From positions 1 to 7,846 of the forward strand of contig JAPTUI010000145.1 in assembly GCA_028067895.1 (NCBI GenBank): DNA of 7,846 nt. The letters run 5' to 3'. Positions 1 to 6,093 of this stretch are shown one piece after another. Both the position numbers and the translations under genes were made by a program. Within the stretch, counting starts at the first letter, position 1; each line of letters starts with the position of its first letter. The notes beneath the pieces were generated by a model, which was not told the origin of the DNA, ran no database searches, and was given only the letters and a program-made list of their open reading frames with translations. The stretch comes from Pseudomonadota bacterium. Its GTDB lineage: Bacteria > Pseudomonadota > Gammaproteobacteria > Steroidobacterales > Steroidobacteraceae.

Positions 1-1
1 C

Positions 2-145
2 CGGCCGGCGGGATCAGGCCAGAAGACGCAGACCACGCTTCGAATCTCTAAGGACGTACTTGAGTTTTTCCGCGCCACCGGCCCGGGGTGGCAGACCCGC
101 ATGGACAACGCGCTCAAGCAGTACGTGGCCGCGCAGCGGCAGTGA
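2..145 (+). CDS. BrnA-type antitoxin, C-terminal part (5' end outside window)
   Basis: The frame is open from the window edge to a TGA at 143-145 and gives 47 residues. They contain TLRISKDVLEFF followed by RATGPGWQTRMDNALKQYV, the typical end of BrnA/DUF4415 proteins. In these proteins the ribbon-helix-helix binds operator DNA, and the 'GPGWQTRMN..L' segment is the family signature. BrnA normally neutralises the BrnT ribonuclease toxin and represses its own operon; brnT usually lies just upstream, which here is beyond the left edge. The N-terminus is not visible, so an orphan antitoxin cannot be excluded. The gene converges on the minus-strand hydrolase gene with 41 bases between the two stop codons. 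That gap holds only a 4-bp GTGT/ACAC stem (159-169) with no T-run, so no convincing terminator is visible. Confidence 0.85.
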   Translation, partial: RPAGSGQKTQTTLRISKDVLEFFRATGPGWQTRMDNALKQYVAAQRQ

Positions 146-186
146 GCGAGGCGTATTGGTGTTCGACACAGGAGCGGCGTAGAACA

Positions 187-1071
187 TCATGGACTGGCTT
201 GGGCACGTCCTAACCCCTCAAGAAACCGGTTGATGGCTGTCAGTGCTGTTGGTTCGTCGAGTAACGGCACGTGGCCGCGGTTCGCGATGGTCACGGACTC
301 CAAATCGGGCTTCTCGTGACGCATGCGCTGGACCGTGCTCGCGGCGAGAATGTCAGACAGCGCGCCGCGGATGACCAGCATCGGCAGGGATCGCAGGCAC
401 GCAAACACCGACCACAGGTTCTGCGCCGCTGCCCCCGTGCTACGCAACATCTCCCCGATCGCCGGATCGAAGTCGAGTCTCGGTATGCCCGCGGCATCGG
501 CCCGATAGCTGCGCCGTGCGAGCCGACCCCAGGCCTCCTCAGTCAGGTCCGGCCAAGCCTGTCCATACACCGCGCGCAACTGCTCGACCGCCTCGTCCCA
601 GGTGCGCACGGGCGGCAATTGTCCTGCATAGCTTCGTATCCGCTCCAGGCCCAGCGGATCGACTTCCGGTCCGATATCGTTGAGTACGATGCCCGCGATA
701 CTCTGCGGTTCGGATGCCGCCATCAGCATCGCGAGGAGTCCCCCCAGGGAAGTCCCGATAACCACCACCCGCTGCAGGTCGAGTTCGGCGCACAGACCCT
801 TGAGATCGGCGAGATAGACGGCTGGCTGGTAGTTCTGCCACTGGGGGTCGTATTGCGATCTGCCGCGTCCGCGCAAGTCGGGGCAGACGACCCGATAGTG
901 TTTCGCAAGGTACGGAGCAAGCGCCTCGAAATCACGGCTGTTGCGCGTCAGGCCTGCCAAACACAACACTGTCGGTGCCGCCGATTCCGCCGTAGCATAG
1001 ACCCGGCTATACAGCCGTAAACCGTCAGCAGACCTCCAGCGTAGCTCACGAAAGGGTACATGCGAGTTCAT
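187..1071 (-). CDS. alpha/beta-fold hydrolase, probable cytoplasmic esterase
   Basis: The protein has 294 residues from the ATG at 1071, a normal length for a single-domain alpha/beta hydrolase. Counted from that start, it shows the oxyanion-region motif CLAGLTRNSRDF (about 37-48), PDLRGRGRS (64-72), the nucleophile elbow GTSLGG with Ser108, the acid Asp240 (RGALSD) and His267 (NRGHVPLLDEP). The catalytic triad is complete. There is no signal peptide or membrane segment, so it is probably cytoplasmic. An in-frame GTG at 1161 would add 30 low-complexity residues. I prefer the ATG because the conserved fold begins just after it and a GAGGA lies 10 bases upstream (1082-1086). The gene follows the 3-hydroxybutyrate dehydrogenase gene on the same strand after 135 bases, so it may be last in a tetR-bdhA-hydrolase operon. 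That context suggests cleavage of a 3-hydroxybutyrate ester, dimer or oligomer, but the substrate is inferred; an enol-lactonase or other carboxylesterase remains possible. Confidence 0.88.
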   Translation of the reverse strand: MNSHVPFRELRWRSADGLRLYSRVYATAESAAPTVLCLAGLTRNSRDFEALAPYLAKHYRVVCPDLRGRGRSQYDPQWQNYQPAVYLADLKGLCAELDLQRVVVIGTSLGGLLAMLMAASEPQSIAGIVLNDIGPEVDPLGLERIRSYAGQLPPVRTWDEAVEQLRAVYGQAWPDLTEEAWGRLARRSYRADAAGIPRLDFDPAIGEMLRSTGAAAQNLWSVFACLRSLPMLVIRGALSDILAASTVQRMRHEKPDLESVTIANRGHVPLLDEPTALTAINRFLEGLGRAQASP

Positions 1072-1206
1072 CGCTGCATGGTCCTCGACAGATGCCCTCG
1101 GCGACACCGCACGGGCAGATTTCGGCGACGATGCGCCTGCACCGCACGGCTCCCCCTGCACTCGGCAGGACGGTCCCGCCGTGCCAATGTCGGCAGCCGC
1201 ATCACG

Positions 1207-1986
1207 CTACTGCATGCACCAGCCGTGGCTGACGACCAACGACTGTCCGGTCAACGCGCCGGAGTCGAACGCGGCAAGAAACACTGCCGCCTCGGCGACA
1301 TCCCGGGTGGTCGTAAACTGCCCGTCGACCGTGTCTTTCAGCATCACGTCACGGATCACCTCCTCTTCAGTCAGACCTCGCGCGGCCGCCTGCTCCGGGA
1401 GCTGCCGCTCGACCAGCGCGGTCCGCACGAATCCCGGACAGATGACATTGGCGCGCACGCCGTGGCGCGCACCCTCCTTCGCCACCACCTTGGCCAGACC
1501 GATCAGACCGTGCTTGGCGGTGACGTAGGGCGCCTTAAGGACCGATGCCTCCTTGGAATGCACCGATCCCATGTAAATAATGCAGCCGCCGCCCTGCGCA
1601 TACATCTGGCGCAGCGCAGCCCGCGTCGTGAGAAACGCGCCGTCCAGATGCACCGCAAGCAGTCTGCGCCAGTCCGCAAGCGCCATCTGTTCAAGCGGTG
1701 CGACAATCTGGATCCCGGCATTGCTCACCAGGATGTCGATGCGGCCGAAGGCCGTGACCACCTGAGCCATGCCCTGATCGACCTGCTGCTCATCGGTAAC
1801 GTCCATGACGATGGGCAGCGCACGCCCGCCCTGATCAACGATGCCAGCGGCGGCATGTTCGACTTCGGGGGCAGCCCGATCAGCGAGTGCGACTCGGGCA
1901 CCCTCGTTGGCGAAAGTGCGGGCAATTTCAAGCCCGATGCCGCTCGCTGCCCCGGTGATCACCGCGATCTTATCGTTAAGACGCAT
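1207..1986 (-). CDS. bdhA: 3-hydroxybutyrate dehydrogenase (SDR family)
   Basis: This enzyme oxidises (R)-3-hydroxybutyrate to acetoacetate with NAD+ in the cytoplasm, the first step of ketone-body or PHB-monomer use. The 259 residues are typical for the family. Visible are the nucleotide-binding TGAASGIG (11-18), NAG (89-91), the catalytic Ser141 and YVTAK (Tyr154, Lys158), and the C-terminal VVSHGWCMQ. Residues matching the substrate pocket of the Pseudomonas fragi enzyme, as I recall it, are all present with an offset of one: Gln93, His143, Lys151, Gln195 and Trp256; Phe186 stands where a Trp is found there. The fourth SDR tetrad position, usually Asn, is His113 (VHLDGAF). The gene lies 20 bases after the tetR stop and is probably co-transcribed with it. 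The plus-strand arm encodes acetoacetyl-CoA synthetase, which consumes the product. Confidence 0.95.
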   Translation of the reverse strand: MRLNDKIAVITGAASGIGLEIARTFANEGARVALADRAAPEVEHAAAGIVDQGGRALPIVMDVTDEQQVDQGMAQVVTAFGRIDILVSNAGIQIVAPLEQMALADWRRLLAVHLDGAFLTTRAALRQMYAQGGGCIIYMGSVHSKEASVLKAPYVTAKHGLIGLAKVVAKEGARHGVRANVICPGFVRTALVERQLPEQAAARGLTEEEVIRDVMLKDTVDGQFTTTRDVAEAAVFLAAFDSGALTGQSLVVSHGWCMQ

Positions 1987-1994
1987 CGCATCGA

Positions 1995-2000
1995 CCCCAC
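1995..2000 (-). promoter_or_regulatory. Ribosome binding site of the dehydrogenase gene
   Basis: On the minus strand a G-rich GTGGGG lies 8 bases before the ATG at 1986. It falls in the 20-base gap after the tetR TGA (2007-2009). A second SD-like GAGG (2005-2008) overlaps that stop codon but is 18 bases from the ATG, which is too far to serve it well. The tight spacing supports co-transcription of tetR and the dehydrogenase gene. Confidence 0.5.
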
Positions 2001-2006
2001 TTTACC

Positions 2007-2663
2007 TCACGACTCGGGCGCCCCCAGCACACGCAGCGCGTATTGTGCGTAGATCTCAGCCACCCGGTGCGCGCCGAGTTCATATTCCGGCGTATACCAA
2101 TAGGCGACCCGCATCCCCATGGCACCTATGGCCGCGACGGCCAGCCAGACGTCCGGCACGTTGAAGACGCCGCGCTCGACCCCGCGTTGCACGATGTCCA
2201 TCAATGCCTGGATGGACTGGTTGCGCAGCTCGAATGTCGCGGCGCCGAGTTGACTCGACAGCGCATGCAACTCCCCATTGGCGACGACCGCAAGCATGGA
2301 AAATTGAGCATGCATCGCCACATGTGCATGAACGTAGGCCACCACCTGATCACGCGGATCGGCTCCGCACTCGAGCAGCGCCGCCTGGATACTGCGGCGG
2401 TGCTCTTCATGCCCAATACGGCACAGCTCCGCGAGGATGTGCTCCTTGGACGGATAATGTGCATAGAGCGAGGCCGGCCGCATTCCGGCGCCGTCGGCGA
2501 TCTCGCGAATCGAAGCTCCCGCATAGCCGTGCTCGGCAAAGAGCTTTAGCGCAACCTCGAGAATTACACCCCGGGTACCCGCAGGCTTGTGCTCCGGCAG
2601 GAGCGTCGCGTGGGTGGCCGCCAGTCGTCGGGCCGCATCGGGGATAGGATTTGGAACGATCAT
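2007..2663 (-). CDS. TetR-family transcriptional regulator
   Basis: The protein has 218 residues, normal for TetR-family repressors. After a polar N-terminal extension of about 30 residues comes the TetR helix-turn-helix domain at about 32-78: ALKLFAEHGY, SIREIADGAGM and the recognition helix with its follow-up ASLYAHYPSKEHIL. The rest (about 85-218) is an alpha-helical ligand-binding and dimerisation domain without clear sequence clues to the ligand. The 'WYTPE...VAEIYAQYALRVLG' ending resembles TetR regulators of lipid or acyl-CoA metabolism, but this is only an impression. The ATG at 2663 has no good Shine-Dalgarno sequence upstream and no better ATG precedes the HTH. The gene is divergent from the TonB receptor gene and directly upstream of the dehydrogenase gene, the usual arrangement for a local autoregulated repressor of both arms. 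The likely inducer is a pathway intermediate such as 3-hydroxybutyrate, acetoacetate or a CoA ester (inference). Confidence 0.93.
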   Translation of the reverse strand: MIVPNPIPDAARRLAATHATLLPEHKPAGTRGVILEVALKLFAEHGYAGASIREIADGAGMRPASLYAHYPSKEHILAELCRIGHEEHRRSIQAALLECGADPRDQVVAYVHAHVAMHAQFSMLAVVANGELHALSSQLGAATFELRNQSIQALMDIVQRGVERGVFNVPDVWLAVAAIGAMGMRVAYWYTPEYELGAHRVAEIYAQYALRVLGAPES

Positions 2664-2669
2664 TCGTTC
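2654..2669. promoter_or_regulatory. Inverted repeat over the tetR start codon (possible second operator)
   Basis: GAACGA-TCAT-TCGTTC is a perfect 6-bp inverted repeat with a 4-bp spacer. It spans the tetR start codon (2661-2663). Its right half continues as CGTTCAGT, which differs in one base from CGTTCGGT in the larger palindrome at 2704-2723. Binding here would block tetR transcription close to its start. Chance occurrence is possible for arms this short. Confidence 0.35.
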
Positions 2670-2703
2670 AGTGTAGAACTTTTCTCAGTATTTTTGTAGT
2701 ATA

Positions 2704-2723
2704 CCTACCGTACGTTCGGTTGG
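2704..2723. promoter_or_regulatory. Candidate TetR operator palindrome
   Basis: The 20-bp sequence CCTACCGTACGTTCGGTTGG is an inverted repeat with 8 of 10 base pairs symmetric and no central spacer; its core is ACCGTACGTTCGGT (2707-2720). Size, symmetry and position beside overlapping divergent -10 candidates fit an operator for the adjacent TetR protein. The assignment rests on pattern and location only. Confidence 0.55.
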
Positions 2724-2766
2724 CTTTCTCGTAGCCGTCGAATCGCTGAAGACCTCGGACGATCGG

Positions 2767-2786
2767 TGTTCAGCGCCAAATGAACA
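2767..2786 (+). promoter_or_regulatory. Small hairpin just upstream of the receptor gene RBS
   Basis: TGTTCA and TGAACA form a perfect 6-bp stem around an 8-base loop, in the 5' leader of the TonB receptor gene. The stem ends 2 bases before a G-run (2789-2794) that serves as a G-rich ribosome binding site 8 bases from the ATG at 2803. It could affect leader structure or be another protein-binding inverted repeat, since it carries GTTCAG like the sites at 2666 and 2714 (GTTCGG). The evidence is weak. Confidence 0.25.
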
Positions 2787-2802
2787 GTGGGGGGCGTCGA
2801 TC

Positions 2803-5067
2803 ATGGCGATCAGGGTGCGAGGCATTTTCCTCATGGCCTGTGGTGTGCTCGCTGCATCCGGCATCGCTGCGGCCGCAGCGGCCACGCCAGCCTCCGCTGG
2901 CTCCACGGGCAGTCAATCCGTTACGGGCGCAACGAAAAACTCCGCGCCCGCCGCGCAGCTTGCTGAAATCGTGGTCACCGCTACCGAGCGCAGAGAACCG
3001 GAGCAGAGCGTGCCGTTTGAGGTCACCGCGCTGACCGCGACCGCCCTGCGCCGGATCAATGCACACAATCTCGGGGACTTCGCTCCCTACGTCCCCGGCC
3101 TCATCACCAACTCCGGGGCCGATCCTGGCCTCATCGTGATCCGGGGGGTCACCATGGGCACCGGCGGCCAATTGAGCAGCGCCATCGGGCTGTATCTTGA
3201 TGGCGTCCCGCTCGGCGCGAGCACCTCCTTCGGTCTCGGTTACCAGAGCTTCAACATCAACACGTTCGACCTCAATCGCGTCGAGGTGTTGAACGGGCCG
3301 CAGGGCACCCTCTATGGCGCGGATTCCCTCGGGGGTGCAATCAAGTACGAGACAGCCGCACCGAACCTGCACCGCCTGCACGGCATCGCCGAAACCGAGG
3401 TCTCGCAGACCGATCACGGCGGAACCAACTACGGCCTGCGTGGCATGCTCAATCTGCCCTTTGGCGGCGGTCTCGGTGCGGTGCGCATCGATGGGATCGA
3501 CGATTATGAATCCGGCTACATGACCGATCCGGTCTATCACCGACACAATCAAGGCGACACGCGCAACGACGGCGGAAGAGTGCAGATCTTGCTCGCTCCA
3601 ACGCGCGATCTGGACGTGCACCTCGGGGTCTTCTATCAGCGCGATTCGAGCGTCGGGCTCGATACGGACTTCCGCAACTTCGTGACACACAAGCCGACTC
3701 TCGGTACCTACGATCAGGCATATCCGCTTGAGCAACCGGCGGTGAGCAGCTTGACGCTCTATTCCGCCAAGATCGACTGGCGATTGCCATGGCTCACCGT
3801 TACTTCGATCACCGGCGATCAGTCCGATCACGGCTTCTCGTTATCGGATGAGAGTCTGGTCTACGACGCGATCCTCGCGGAATTCGGCGCGGGTGACGAT
3901 CCGTTCCAACTTCCGGTGGACACCGATACCCACCGCATCACCGAGGAGGTACGCCTGGTGTCACAGCAGGAAGGCCCGGTGCGCTGGATCCTCGGCGGCT
4001 ACTATGACCACGAGATCACCAACGAAATCGTCGACTTGTACGACCGCGCCAACCCTGGCGGCACATTCCTCGGCCTCGTACCGTTTGCCGCCGACCTGCC
4101 CAGCAGCTACCGTGAGGTCGCCGGCTATGCCGACACGACGATCGCCTTCACAAAGCGACTCAGCCTCGGTCTCGGCATCCGCTACAGCACGCAGCATCAG
4201 GCGTATCAGGAATCGACGTATGGTCTTTTCGCGACCGGCTCGAACACTCTGTACAACTCGCCCATTGCCCTCACCCACCAGACGGTCACGACCTACTCGA
4301 TCAATCCCAAGTACCGGCTGACGCACGACATCATGCTTTACGCCCGGGCGGCGAGCGGATTTCGCCCCGGCGGCCCGAACTTCGTACTGGTCTCCGGGCT
4401 GCACAACCCGAACTTTGCGCCTGACAAGCTCTGGAACTACGAACTCGGCGAGAAGTCCTCGTTCTTCGATCATCGCGCCGAGCTGAACTTCGACGTGTAC
4501 GACATCGAGTGGCAGCACATTCAGCTCGTGGTCAACAACGGCGGGGTGAACCAGCTCGAGAATGGCAAGAATGCACGTGTTCAGGGTGCGGAGCTCAGCT
4601 TCAAAGCAAGAGTCACGCGACACTTCACGCTCGGCGGCTCAGCCAGCTACACCCATGCGTGGCTCACCGGACCGGTGCCGGTACTGAAGATCAATTACGC
4701 CGGCGCGCGCCTGCCGCTCTCGCCACGAGTCAATTTCGCGCTGCTCGGCACGTATCATTACAAACTCGCACCGGGCCATCCGGCCGCCTTGACCGTGAGT
4801 GACTACTGGCTCGGCCAGCGCACCGAGGGCTTTGGTACGAGTGCGAGCGCTCTGTATTCACTCCCGGCGTTCAATACCTTCGGATTGGACCTGTCAATCG
4901 GTCTGACGCGGGCGGTATCGGCAGATATTTATCTCAAGAATGCCTTCAATTCCGCGGGGCAAATCGACGCGACCACGATCGCCAACGAATATGATCCGGC
5001 AGCCCCGACTCCGGTCATCATCTCTCAGCCAAGAACGATCGGTATCGTTCTGCGGGCGAGCTTCTGA
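2803..5067 (+). CDS. TonB-dependent outer-membrane receptor
   Basis: This is an active outer-membrane importer powered by TonB-ExbB-ExbD. The 754 residues are typical of the family. A signal peptide is visible: Arg4 and Arg6, a hydrophobic Ala-rich core, and a probable cut after ATPASA (about residue 32). The TonB box EIVVTATERR lies at 55-64. The plug domain (about 65-187) carries IVIRG (111-115), IGLYLDGVP (128-136) and NGPQGTLYGADSLGGAIKY (164-182). The rest is the beta-barrel with YARAASGFRPGG, ending in an outer-membrane-type ...IVLRASF with terminal Phe. There is no N-terminal signalling domain, so sigma/anti-sigma control is not indicated. This subfamily is often annotated as a siderophore receptor, but no iron genes are present here. 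The esterase, dehydrogenase and acetoacetyl-CoA synthetase neighbours point to an organic substrate such as 3-hydroxybutyrate oligomers or esters (inference). It heads the plus-strand arm. Confidence 0.95.
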   Translation: MAIRVRGIFLMACGVLAASGIAAAAAATPASAGSTGSQSVTGATKNSAPAAQLAEIVVTATERREPEQSVPFEVTALTATALRRINAHNLGDFAPYVPGLITNSGADPGLIVIRGVTMGTGGQLSSAIGLYLDGVPLGASTSFGLGYQSFNINTFDLNRVEVLNGPQGTLYGADSLGGAIKYETAAPNLHRLHGIAETEVSQTDHGGTNYGLRGMLNLPFGGGLGAVRIDGIDDYESGYMTDPVYHRHNQGDTRNDGGRVQILLAPTRDLDVHLGVFYQRDSSVGLDTDFRNFVTHKPTLGTYDQAYPLEQPAVSSLTLYSAKIDWRLPWLTVTSITGDQSDHGFSLSDESLVYDAILAEFGAGDDPFQLPVDTDTHRITEEVRLVSQQEGPVRWILGGYYDHEITNEIVDLYDRANPGGTFLGLVPFAADLPSSYREVAGYADTTIAFTKRLSLGLGIRYSTQHQAYQESTYGLFATGSNTLYNSPIALTHQTVTTYSINPKYRLTHDIMLYARAASGFRPGGPNFVLVSGLHNPNFAPDKLWNYELGEKSSFFDHRAELNFDVYDIEWQHIQLVVNNGGVNQLENGKNARVQGAELSFKARVTRHFTLGGSASYTHAWLTGPVPVLKINYAGARLPLSPRVNFALLGTYHYKLAPGHPAALTVSDYWLGQRTEGFGTSASALYSLPAFNTFGLDLSIGLTRAVSADIYLKNAFNSAGQIDATTIANEYDPAAPTPVIISQPRTIGIVLRASF

Positions 5068-5072
5068 GGTAA
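5066..5072 (+). promoter_or_regulatory. RBS that sets the GTG start of the esterase gene
   Basis: GAGGTAA overlaps the TGA stop of the receptor gene and lies 5 bases (8 from the end of its GAGG core) before an in-frame GTG at 5078. The esterase frame is open far upstream, with an ATG at 4940, but that would overlap the receptor gene by 128 bases in another frame. The RBS and GTG give a natural start and suggest translational coupling to the receptor gene. Confidence 0.65.
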
Positions 5073-5077
5073 CGGAC

Positions 5078-5986
5078 GTGTCATCCGCAACAGCACACGA
5101 GGCGGTGAGGCAACACTTGATAGAACTCGGACAGCGGATGTCCACCTCCGGGCTCCCGGTGCAAGCGGCCGCCCGCGCGGCCATGGACGAGTATTTCACG
5201 GCCACGCCCCTGCCGGACATGCGCTGCATCCCGGCAGCCGTTCCGAAGCTGCCCGCCGAATGGCTGGTCGACGAGAGCCTGAGCGACGAGCGCCGAATCC
5301 TCTTCCTGCACGGCGGCGGCTACGTCGCCGGCGGCATCAAGGCCTATCGCAATTTCGGCATGTGGATCGCCCGGACCATGCGCTGCGCCGTGCTACTCAT
5401 CGATTACCGGCTCGCGCCCGAGCATCCCTTTCCGGCTGCGCTCGAGGACGCCGTCATGGCATTTCGCTGGATGCGCGGGCACGGCCCGCTCGGGAGCGCA
5501 CCGGCGCGGCGGGCGTTCGTGCTGGGCGATTCCGCGGGCGGCGGCCTCGCGCTCGCCACGCTTCTGGCGCTCCGTGAGCGCCATGCCGACCGCGCCGACG
5601 CCGCAGTCACATTCTCGGCCTGGACCGACCTCACTAACAGCGGCGAGTCGATGACTGCCCTGCAAGATCCGAGCATGGGTGCGGTCAAAGCCGTCCCGGA
5701 CCTGTTTGCCGGGCTGTACCTCGAGCGGACTGATCCGCGCAATCCCCTGGCCTCCCCGCTGTTCGGCGCGCTCGCGGGACTGCCGCCGTTGTTGATGCAG
5801 GCGAGCACCACGGAGCTGTTCCGCGATGATACGGTGCGCTTCGCGGACAAGGCCCGAGCCGCCGGCGTCGATGTGCAGGTGGACCTCTGGCCCGACCTCG
5901 TACACGTCTGGCAAGGGTTCGCACCGCAAGTGCCGGAGGCACTCGATGCGCTGCGGCGAGCAGGCGAATTCATCCAGGCGATTTGA
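5078..5986 (+). CDS. HSL-family (family IV) alpha/beta hydrolase, esterase
   Basis: The protein has 302 residues from the GTG at 5078, the usual length for bacterial hormone-sensitive-lipase-type esterases. It shows the family IV oxyanion motif HGGGY (78-82), IDYRLAPEHPFPAALED (108-124), the nucleophile motif GDSAGGG with Ser152, and His276 in WPDLVHVWQGF. The catalytic acid is less clear: where many relatives have an Asp in a 'DxLxDD' or 'DEVLLDD' segment, this one reads STTELFRDD, leaving Glu246 or nearby Asp250/Asp251 as candidates. No signal peptide is present, so it probably acts in the cytoplasm. These enzymes hydrolyse short-chain acyl esters. It is coupled to the TonB receptor gene upstream and followed after 107 bases by acetoacetyl-CoA synthetase, so it probably releases a short hydroxy- or keto-acid from an imported ester or oligomer (inference). 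A start at Met21 of this numbering is possible but lacks the well-placed RBS. Confidence 0.9.
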   Translation: MSSATAHEAVRQHLIELGQRMSTSGLPVQAAARAAMDEYFTATPLPDMRCIPAAVPKLPAEWLVDESLSDERRILFLHGGGYVAGGIKAYRNFGMWIARTMRCAVLLIDYRLAPEHPFPAALEDAVMAFRWMRGHGPLGSAPARRAFVLGDSAGGGLALATLLALRERHADRADAAVTFSAWTDLTNSGESMTALQDPSMGAVKAVPDLFAGLYLERTDPRNPLASPLFGALAGLPPLLMQASTTELFRDDTVRFADKARAAGVDVQVDLWPDLVHVWQGFAPQVPEALDALRRAGEFIQAI

Positions 5987-6093
5987 TCCGCACAACGCCG
6001 GTGTATTTCCACATCAAAGACGCTCCCTTCGGTTTCGACGCCTCGACGGCGCGGAGGAGTCGCTCCGAACACCGCCATCACCCCGAGTAGGCC
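5987..6093 (+). other. Short intergenic gap before acetoacetyl-CoA synthetase
   Basis: These 107 bases lie between two genes on the same strand. A small GC-rich stem (CGCC...GGCG, about 6040-6052) has no following T-run, so I see no Rho-independent terminator. I also see no clear promoter. Read-through from the esterase gene is the simplest reading. Confidence 0.4.

Larger units (their letters stand above)
2664..2802. promoter_or_regulatory. Divergent regulatory region between tetR and the TonB receptor gene
   Basis: These 139 bases separate two divergent start codons and must hold the promoters of both arms. The central part (about 2675-2703) is AT-rich against a GC-rich background. On the minus strand TATACT (2703-2698) is a fair -10 box about 35 bases before the tetR ATG; no clear TTGACA-like -35 box accompanies it. 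On the plus strand TAGTAT (2697-2702) could be a -10 box for the receptor gene, with only a weak TAGAAC (2674-2679) at -35 distance. The palindrome at 2704-2723 abuts both -10 candidates, so a bound repressor could close both promoters. Confidence 0.5.

Noticed and set aside
146..186. Possible terminator between the convergent genes
   Set aside because: Only a 4-bp stem with a 3-base loop is present and there is no T-run on either strand.
271..1020. 249-codon open frame on the plus strand
   Set aside because: It is antisense to the alpha/beta hydrolase, whose catalytic motifs are complete; the composition looks like a shadow frame.
1072..1161. N-terminal extension of the hydrolase from a GTG at 1161
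   Set aside because: The added 30 residues are low-complexity and precede the conserved fold, and the ATG at 1071 has a GAGGA upstream; the longer form is not excluded.
1060..2052. 330-codon open frame on the plus strand
   Set aside because: It runs antisense through the dehydrogenase gene and part of its neighbours, is rich in Arg, His and Asp as expected for a shadow frame, and has no domain.
2770..3831. 353-codon open frame on the minus strand
   Set aside because: It is antisense to the well-supported TonB receptor gene, has no recognisable domain, and long antisense frames are common in GC-rich genes.
3961..4623. 220-codon open frame on the minus strand
   Set aside because: It is antisense to the receptor beta-barrel region and shows no protein family features.
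5404..6081. 225-codon open frame on the minus strand
   Set aside because: It lies opposite the HSL esterase gene, with biased Arg/Ser/Ala composition and no motif.
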